Assembly (NCBI GenBank): GCA_030680655.1
Contig: JAUXUZ010000024.1
Span: 1-11,728 of the forward strand
Direction of reading: 5' to 3'
DNA length: 11,728 bases
From: Phycisphaerales bacterium
Lineage (GTDB): Bacteria > Planctomycetota > Phycisphaerae > Phycisphaerales > UBA1924
The notes beneath the pieces are model-generated. The model ran no database searches and was not told the DNA's origin. It saw only the letters and a list, made by a program, of their open reading frames with translations. The position numbers and the translations under genes are program-made. This document shows positions 8,213-11,728 of the stretch, one piece after another; the first letter of the stretch is position 1, and every line of letters starts with the position of its first letter.

Positions 8213-8241
8213 AGCTTACCACCGGCACCGAGCCGGTGCAA
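8213..8241 (-). promoter_or_regulatory. Candidate promoter of PEP-CTERM-like gene with dyad in spacer
   Basis: On the minus strand TTGCAC (8236-8241) and TAAGCT (8213-8218) are separated by exactly 17 nt. This sigma70-like arrangement predicts a leader of about 35 nt carrying the AGGAG. A 7-bp perfect inverted repeat (CACCGGC 8220-8226 with GCCGGTG 8232-8238, 5-nt loop) fills the spacer and overlaps the -35. The dyad could be an operator, or a weak terminator for the upstream TrpF-like gene, but no T-run follows. Hexamer matches are only partial. Confidence 0.4.
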
Positions 8242-8295
8242 GGAAACCGGTGAAGATCCGTGGGAAAGGCGGGGTGGGTGTGGGGGTGGGTGGGG

Positions 8296-8970
8296 TCAGC
8301 CGCGGGCATGGAGCGCCGCGACGAAGGCGCTGAGCTTGGCCCCGTCGAGCCGGCCGTTGGTGCGGACCCCGCCGCACAGGTCCACACCGAAGGGCGACAC
8401 CGCGGCGACCGCTCCGCGGATGTTCGAAGGGTTCAGCCCGCCGGCGAGGAACACCGGGCACTCGGCCCGGAGGACGATCTCGCGGCTGAGCCCCCAATCG
8501 TGCACGCGGCCGGTCCCTCCGAGCTCGCGGACGGCCGCCGCCGGGTTGCCTGAATCAAGGAGGAGCGCATCGACCAGAGGTGCAAGCTTGAGGGCGTGAT
8601 CGACCGACGAACGGTCGACGACGTGGACCACCTGCACGATCCGCAGCGCGGGCAGCGCGTCTCGCAGGGCGGAGTAGACGTCGGGCCCCGTCGAATCGTC
8701 AACGAGCTGCACCGTGTTTACGCCGGTGGATCGGGCGTGCGCAACGACGGCCCGCGGCTCGGTCTCGCAAGTCAGCAGGAATGTCGCGATCGGCGGGGGC
8801 ACCGCCGCCGCGATGGAGGCGATCGTGTCATCGTCGATCGGGCCCGGCCCGCTGGGCATGCGGGCCACTAGCCCGAGCGCATCAGCACCGTGGGCGATCG
8901 CCACGCGAGCCTCGTCGATCGACGCAATGCAGCAGACCTTGAGTCGGGTTCGCGGCGGGTGGTTCAACAC
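8296..8970 (-). CDS. TrpF-like protein (phosphoribosylanthranilate isomerase family paralog)
   Basis: A (beta/alpha)8-barrel of the TrpF family, 224 aa. True TrpF isomerises phosphoribosylanthranilate in tryptophan synthesis. Conserved here are KVC at 11-13 (catalytic Cys13), LLLDSG at 136-141 (catalytic Asp139), ELGGTG-x3-DW (149-159), FLAGGLNPSN (174-183) and PFGVDLCGGVR (193-203), the last two being phosphate-binding loops. The usual KICGIT is KVCCIA, the FYxxSPR anthranilate-side motif is replaced by MPSGPG (38-43), and VQLHG is VQLVD (87-91). The Cys/Asp pair and phosphate site are thus kept while the substrate-facing motifs differ, so the substrate may not be PRA. No other trp gene is nearby. 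The GTG at 8970 is chosen because TACCAT lies 6 nt upstream and the family N-terminus starts nine codons later. The frame is open further upstream only across the tail of the preceding gene. Confidence 0.82.
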   Translation of the reverse strand: MLNHPPRTRLKVCCIASIDEARVAIAHGADALGLVARMPSGPGPIDDDTIASIAAAVPPPIATFLLTCETEPRAVVAHARSTGVNTVQLVDDSTGPDVYSALRDALPALRIVQVVHVVDRSSVDHALKLAPLVDALLLDSGNPAAAVRELGGTGRVHDWGLSREIVLRAECPVFLAGGLNPSNIRGAVAAVSPFGVDLCGGVRTNGRLDGAKLSAFVAALHARG

Positions 8971-8976
8971 GGGCCG

Positions 8977-8982
8977 ATGGTA
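8977..8982 (-). promoter_or_regulatory. Candidate -10 element (TACCAT) of TrpF-like gene, leaderless type
   Basis: TACCAT is followed by exactly 6 nt and the GTG at 8970. There is no Shine-Dalgarno. The spacing is the same as for the NUDIX gene and for the small gene at 10151, and it helps select this GTG over the adjacent TTG (8967). Confidence 0.4.
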
Positions 8983-9011
8983 TCGAGCGCCGGCCCTGCC
9001 GCCCTCTGGGT

Positions 9012-9848
9012 TCAGTCGCACCCGCCCGCGGCCAGGCGTGTGAAGAACGCGTCGATGAACGCGACGAAGTCGTTGTTGTCGTGCAGCCCGTCGGCGCCGG
9101 CCACCCCGCCCTGGCTGCCAAGGTCGGCCCGGGCGTCGTTCTGGAAGAAGTAGTCGATGAACACGATGAAGTCGTTGTTGTTGAGGTGGACGTCGGGGGC
9201 CGCAACGCCCCCCTGACCGCCCAGGTCTGCCGGTCCGCAGTTTGATCCGGTGATAATGCGCACGTTGTCGATCATCAACTGCGAGTCGACGGCAAAGTCC
9301 GCGAAGTTGCAGACGGCGAACGCGAGGGTGATTGTCCCCCCCGTGAGGTTGCTCTTGCTGACCTGCTGCACGGGCGTCCAGCCCTGCGGGGTGGTGGCGC
9401 TGCCGGCGAGTTTCTGTGGCACACCGTTGACGACGACGAAGGCGGTGTCGGGCCACAAGAGGTTGTTGGTTGTCTCTGCGTTGTTGAACGCGAAGTCGAA
9501 GGAGATCGTGTCGCCGCTGTTGACCGTGAACGTCTGGAGGATGGCGGCGCCGTCGCGGACGGCGGTTGTGGTGCCCGCCTCGGCCATGAGCTGGGCGGTG
9601 GTGCAGCCGAGCAGCGCGGCGAGCGTGGCCGCGGCCGTGTTGCCGGCGGTGAGCAGCGCGGCGTAGGCCCCTTGGGTTGGCGCGGCCGGCGCACCGGTGG
9701 AGAGCGCGACGGTGCCGCTGGTGGTCCAGCCGGTGACCGCCGGAAGCGACTCAAAGCCGCCGTTGGAGATGTCGGCCAGCGCGGCGGTGCCAGCGCAGGC
9801 GGTCAGAGCGGCGACGAGTGTCCTGAACGGACGAGTTGCGGTGTGCAT
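9012..9848 (-). CDS. Exported protein with C-terminal GC-type dockerin-like repeats
   Basis: A 278-aa secreted protein. The signal peptide is residues 1-25 (cleavage after ALA, giving DISNGGFES). NGGFES near the mature N-terminus and a body ending in QLMIDNVRI (190-198) resemble the beta-sandwich 'N-G-x-F-E ... D-N-V' domains of planctomycete exported proteins. The C-terminus (204-277) begins and ends with Cys (CGPADLG ... GGCD). It holds two 34-residue-spaced repeats, ADLGGQGGVAAPDVHLNNND (207-226) plus FIVFIDYFF (227-235), and ADLGSQGGVAGADGLHDNND (241-260) plus FVAFIDAFF (261-269). This is the layout of 'GC-type dockerin' anchoring modules known from Phycisphaerae-like bacteria. The Asp/Asn-rich loops may bind calcium. 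ATG 9848 is chosen because AGGAG lies 6 nt upstream and the signal peptide begins there. Function of the body is unknown. A 41-bp gap separates it from the TrpF-like gene. Confidence 0.87.
   Translation of the reverse strand: MHTATRPFRTLVAALTACAGTAALADISNGGFESLPAVTGWTTSGTVALSTGAPAAPTQGAYAALLTAGNTAAATLAALLGCTTAQLMAEAGTTTAVRDGAAILQTFTVNSGDTISFDFAFNNAETTNNLLWPDTAFVVVNGVPQKLAGSATTPQGWTPVQQVSKSNLTGGTITLAFAVCNFADFAVDSQLMIDNVRIITGSNCGPADLGGQGGVAAPDVHLNNNDFIVFIDYFFQNDARADLGSQGGVAGADGLHDNNDFVAFIDAFFTRLAAGGCD
9051..9234 (-). repeat. Tandem 102-nt repeat encoding the dockerin-like pair
   Basis: Two diverged copies offset by 102 nt (GTCGATGAAC at 9051 and GTCGATGAAC at 9153) read on the minus strand as the two ADLG...NNDF...FIDxFF repeats of the exported protein. 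The period is exactly 34 codons, which is consistent with an internal duplication of the module. Confidence 0.75.
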
Positions 9849-9854
9849 GGTGGT

Positions 9855-9859
9855 CTCCT
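9855..9859 (-). promoter_or_regulatory. Shine-Dalgarno (AGGAG) of GC-dockerin gene
   Basis: AGGAG lies 6 nt before ATG 9848 and decides that start against earlier in-frame codons. Confidence 0.75.
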
Positions 9860-9875
9860 GCAGGCCTATGTCAGA

Positions 9876-9903
9876 AAGATACCCGATCCTTGCGGGAACG
9901 CAA
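9876..9903 (-). promoter_or_regulatory. Candidate promoter of GC-dockerin gene with dyad at -35
   Basis: On the minus strand TTGCGT (9898-9903) and TATCTT (9876-9881) are 16 nt apart, predicting a leader of roughly 20 nt that includes the AGGAG. A 6-bp perfect dyad (CTTGCG 9889-9894, CGCAAG 9899-9904, 4-nt loop) covers the -35 and part of the spacer and is a candidate operator. Confidence 0.4.
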
Positions 9904-10138
9904 GATTGGTAGCAAGTCAGACCAATGGAGTAGGGGAAACGGCGGTCAGCCGGCTCTGCGCCGGCCTTTGGTGGCGGGCGGCCATGTAGCCTCCACGCGG
10001 GTGTCGTGAGGGGGCAGCCTCTCCAACGACCCAGGGGAGCCGCTCCCATTCGAGCGCTTGCGGTGGTCAGTCCGCACAAGCGGCGCAGAGCTGGACTGGT
10101 GGCTGTTCCGCCCGTGCACCCGTTCCGTGCTGATCGGG

Positions 10139-10144
10139 TATGCT
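10139..10144 (+). promoter_or_regulatory. Candidate -10 element (TATGCT) of the small gene, leaderless type
   Basis: TATGCT is followed by exactly 6 nt (GAAACC) and the ATG at 10151, with no Shine-Dalgarno. A transcript would start at or beside the start codon. I cannot identify a -35. Confidence 0.4.
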
Positions 10145-10150
10145 GAAACC

Positions 10151-10507
10151 ATGGGACTCTTCTCCAAGCTCTCCGGCGGTGATGCCGCGCGCGGCGGCGG
10201 TGCGGAGCAGGCGCTGCTGATCCACATCACCGCCGGGCCGGCGACCGACGATTCGTTTCTCGCGAAGCTGGCGGCTGAGCTCGCCGCGGCGATGTCCGAG
10301 GCCGGCGCAGGCAAGAGCGGCCTGTCCGAAGCGATCGACGGGTTCAAGAGCATCGCTTTCGTCGGGCCCGATGCCGATGCGCTCTTTGATGCCGCCGCGC
10401 CGGTGATCGAGCGGCACCCGCTGGCGAAGGGCTCGCACGCGGTCAAGCGTTACGGTGGGCCGGGGTGCTCAAGGACTGAACGCAGCGACGTCTCGTGGGA
10501 TGGGTGA
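10151..10507 (+). CDS. Small hypothetical protein, not recognised
   Basis: 118 aa, no family recognised. There is no signal peptide or membrane segment, so a cytoplasmic location is likely. It begins MGLFSKLSGG, followed by a Gly/Ala-rich stretch. A likely alpha/beta core has a strand ALLIHITAG (21-29), an Ala-rich helix (about 35-52), a strand KSIAFVGPDADALF (66-79) and a helix to HPLAKGSHAVKRYGGPG (89-105). The last dozen residues (SRTERSDVSWDG) are polar and unlike the rest. The start is fixed by the ATG with TATGCT 6 nt upstream; a longer in-frame opening to 10058 has no support. Codon use is strongly GC3-biased like that of its neighbours, which supports real coding. It lies 78 bp before the SDR gene on the same strand and may be independent of it. 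Confidence 0.7.
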   Translation: MGLFSKLSGGDAARGGGAEQALLIHITAGPATDDSFLAKLAAELAAAMSEAGAGKSGLSEAIDGFKSIAFVGPDADALFDAAAPVIERHPLAKGSHAVKRYGGPGCSRTERSDVSWDG

Positions 10508-10581
10508 GTTAAGCGTGTTTCGGGGCGAGCCCTCGCTGCGAGCGTTGTGGTCAAGGGCGAAGTGGCAACGCGGCCGATCGC

Positions 10582-10587
10582 TACGAT
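10582..10587 (+). promoter_or_regulatory. Candidate -10 element (TACGAT) of SDR gene
   Basis: TACGAT overlaps the ATG at 10586 and lies 7 nt before an in-frame GTG at 10595. If it is a real -10, translation of a leaderless mRNA would begin at GTG 10595 and not at the ATG. Confidence 0.25.
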
Positions 10588-11728
10588 GCACCGCGTGCCC
10601 GACACCTCTTCACCGCGGATCTTCCTGACCGGCGCGACCGGGTACATCGGCGGTCGCCTTGCGCCGCGGTTGCTCGAGCGTGGCTTCAGCGTCCGCTGCC
10701 TCTCCCGCAGCGCGGAGAAGCTGCGGGCACGCCCGTGGTCGTCGGACCCGGGCATCGAGGTGGTCGAAGGGGACGCGGGCGACGAAGCGGCCCTCACGGA
10801 AGCGATGCGCGGCTGCAGCGCTGCGTATTACCTCGTCCACTCCATGAACGCCGCGGGCCCCGAGTATCGGCGCAAGGACCGATCGCACGCCGAGACGTTC
10901 GGGCGTGCGGCGGCGGCGGCGGGCGTTAAACGCATCATCTACCTCGGCGGGCTGGGCGAGACGGGCACGGGCCTGAGCGAGCACCTCTCCTCGCGGCGCG
11001 AGGTTGAGGTGGCCCTGGGCAACGGTGGTGTGCCCGTTACCGTGCTGCGCGCGGCGATGATCATCGGCTCGGGCTCGGCGTCGTTTGAGATCCTGCGCTA
11101 CCTCGTCGAGCGGTTGCCGATCATGATCACCCCGCGCTGGGTGAGCACGCAGTCTCAGCCCATCGCCGTGCGCGATGTGCTCTTCTACCTGGTGGCCGCG
11201 CTGGAGACGCCCGCCACCACGGGCCGGACCATCGACATCGGCGGGCCGGAGATCGAGACGTACAACGAGATCATGCGGAAAATGGCCCGCGCGATGGGCC
11301 TGCGCAGGCGGCTGGTGATCCCCGTGCCGGTCCTCACGCCGCGGCTCAGCTCGCTGTGGATCCACCTGATCACGCCGCTCAACGCCGCCATCGCGCGCCC
11401 GCTGGCCGAGGGGCTCAAGAACCGCGTCGTCTGCCGCGATGACACCGCCGAGCGGCTCATGCCACACAAGTGCATGACGATCCGCGGGGCGATGGATGCG
11501 GCCCTGGCCCGCGTGCAGGCCGGCACGGTCGAGACGGCGTGGTCTGATGCCGGCGTCATGCCCGGCGACCCCGAGTGGGCCGGCGGCACGGTCTTCATCG
11601 ACCGCCGCCAGACCGTGGTGGCCGCGCCGCCGGCGCAGGTCTGGCGTGCTGTCAACGCGCTGGGCGGTGAGAACGGCTACTACGCCGCCGATTGGCTCTG
11701 GCGTCTGCGCGGGGCGATGGACCGCCTC
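10586..11728 (+). CDS. NAD(P)-binding SDR/epimerase-type protein with DUF2867-like C-terminus (partial, runs off the right edge)
   Basis: The first 381 residues are in the window with no stop, so the 3' end is missing. The N-terminal Rossmann domain shows RIFLTGATGYIGG (11-23, the NAD(P)-binding GxTGYIG). It then has a DxGD-like EGDAGDEAAL, AAYYLVHSMN (the YLVHSM signature of this subfamily), KRIIYLGGLGE and VLRAAMIIGSGSASFE, and a substrate-domain stretch with IDIGGPEIETYNEIM. From about residue 327 a second domain starts (GDPEWAGGTVFIDRRQT ... WLWRLRGAMDRL), matching the beginning of DUF2867 as found fused to such SDR proteins. Atypical SDRs of this sort often lack a catalytic YxxxK in the usual place, and their substrate is unknown. 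The start is ATG 10586, or possibly GTG 10595 if the TACGAT element is used; no Shine-Dalgarno is seen for either. Confidence 0.88.
   Translation, partial: MHRVPDTSSPRIFLTGATGYIGGRLAPRLLERGFSVRCLSRSAEKLRARPWSSDPGIEVVEGDAGDEAALTEAMRGCSAAYYLVHSMNAAGPEYRRKDRSHAETFGRAAAAAGVKRIIYLGGLGETGTGLSEHLSSRREVEVALGNGGVPVTVLRAAMIIGSGSASFEILRYLVERLPIMITPRWVSTQSQPIAVRDVLFYLVAALETPATTGRTIDIGGPEIETYNEIMRKMARAMGLRRRLVIPVPVLTPRLSSLWIHLITPLNAAIARPLAEGLKNRVVCRDDTAERLMPHKCMTIRGAMDAALARVQAGTVETAWSDAGVMPGDPEWAGGTVFIDRRQTVVAAPPAQVWRAVNALGGENGYYAADWLWRLRGAMDRL

Larger units (their letters stand above)
9849..10150. other. 302-bp divergent intergenic region
   Basis: The gap lies between the divergent dockerin-protein gene and the small gene at 10151. 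On the left it holds the promoter and Shine-Dalgarno candidates of the minus-strand gene. A GCCGGC-TCTGC-GCCGGC hairpin at 9949-9965 is followed by CTTTGG, which is too T-poor for a standard terminator. On the right is the TATGCT element. I find no tRNA-like fold and no convincing small gene. A minus-strand reading frame crosses it but lacks a start signal and protein-like composition. Confidence 0.5.

Noticed and set aside
7281..8333. A 350-codon plus-strand open frame opposite the PEP-CTERM-like gene
   Set aside because: The minus-strand frame has a signal peptide, a Shine-Dalgarno and a sorting signal; the plus-strand frame is Arg-rich and featureless.
8971..9456. Upstream extension of the TrpF-like frame
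   Set aside because: It overlaps the end of the GC-dockerin gene in another frame, is not TrpF-like, and the GTG at 8970 has a better-placed upstream element.
9949..9965. GCCGGC hairpin as a rho-independent terminator or small RNA
   Set aside because: It is followed only by CTTTGG, has a 6-bp stem, and no gene ends nearby on either strand.
10610..11467. A 285-codon minus-strand open frame opposite the SDR gene
   Set aside because: The plus strand encodes a continuous, recognisable SDR protein; the minus-strand frame is antisense-like and unsupported.

Overview
The window is high-GC, gene-dense bacterial chromosome. It most likely comes from a Phycisphaerae-type planctomycete (Planctomycetota). 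Three things point there: an exported protein ending in a paired 'GC-type' dockerin-like module, an exported protein ending in a planctomycete-style PEP-CTERM variant (PSPAP, hydrophobic helix, RRRR), and dispersed-repeat elements of a kind I recall from such genomes. This placement is inference from content; no rRNA is present.

Layout. (1) 1-114: a palindromic dispersed repeat, then a compact promoter. (2) 115-1776, plus strand: gpmI, cofactor-independent phosphoglycerate mutase (glycolysis). (3) 6594 down to 1804, minus strand: a peptidoglycan gene set, murC - murB - ddl - N-acetylmuramoyl-L-alanine amidase. The first three act in the cytoplasm on the UDP-MurNAc peptide and on D-Ala-D-Ala. 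The fourth carries a Tat-type lipoprotein signal and should act outside the cytoplasmic membrane. A roughly 165-bp inverted-repeat element with 8-nt tandem units fills the murB-ddl gap. (4) 6738-7265, plus strand: a NUDIX hydrolase, divergent from murC. (5) 9848 down to 7296, minus strand: an exported GC-dockerin protein, a TrpF-like (phosphoribosylanthranilate isomerase family) paralog with altered substrate motifs, and an exported PEP-CTERM-like protein. (6) 10151-10507, plus strand: a small protein I do not recognise. (7) From 10586 to the right edge, plus strand: an NAD(P)-binding SDR/epimerase-type protein entering a DUF2867-like C-terminal domain, cut by the window end.

The most interesting signal is regulatory. 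Genes that appear to begin their own transcript and encode cytoplasmic proteins (gpmI, murC, NUDIX, TrpF-like, the small protein, the SDR) have a TANNNT -10-like hexamer only 4-7 nt before the start codon and no Shine-Dalgarno. That is the architecture of leaderless mRNAs. The two exported-protein genes instead have a clear AGGAG Shine-Dalgarno and a promoter candidate further upstream, each with a dyad over the -35/spacer. The rest is largely ordinary housekeeping content. I do not see a defence system, CRISPR array, prophage, transposase gene, tRNA or rRNA in this window.
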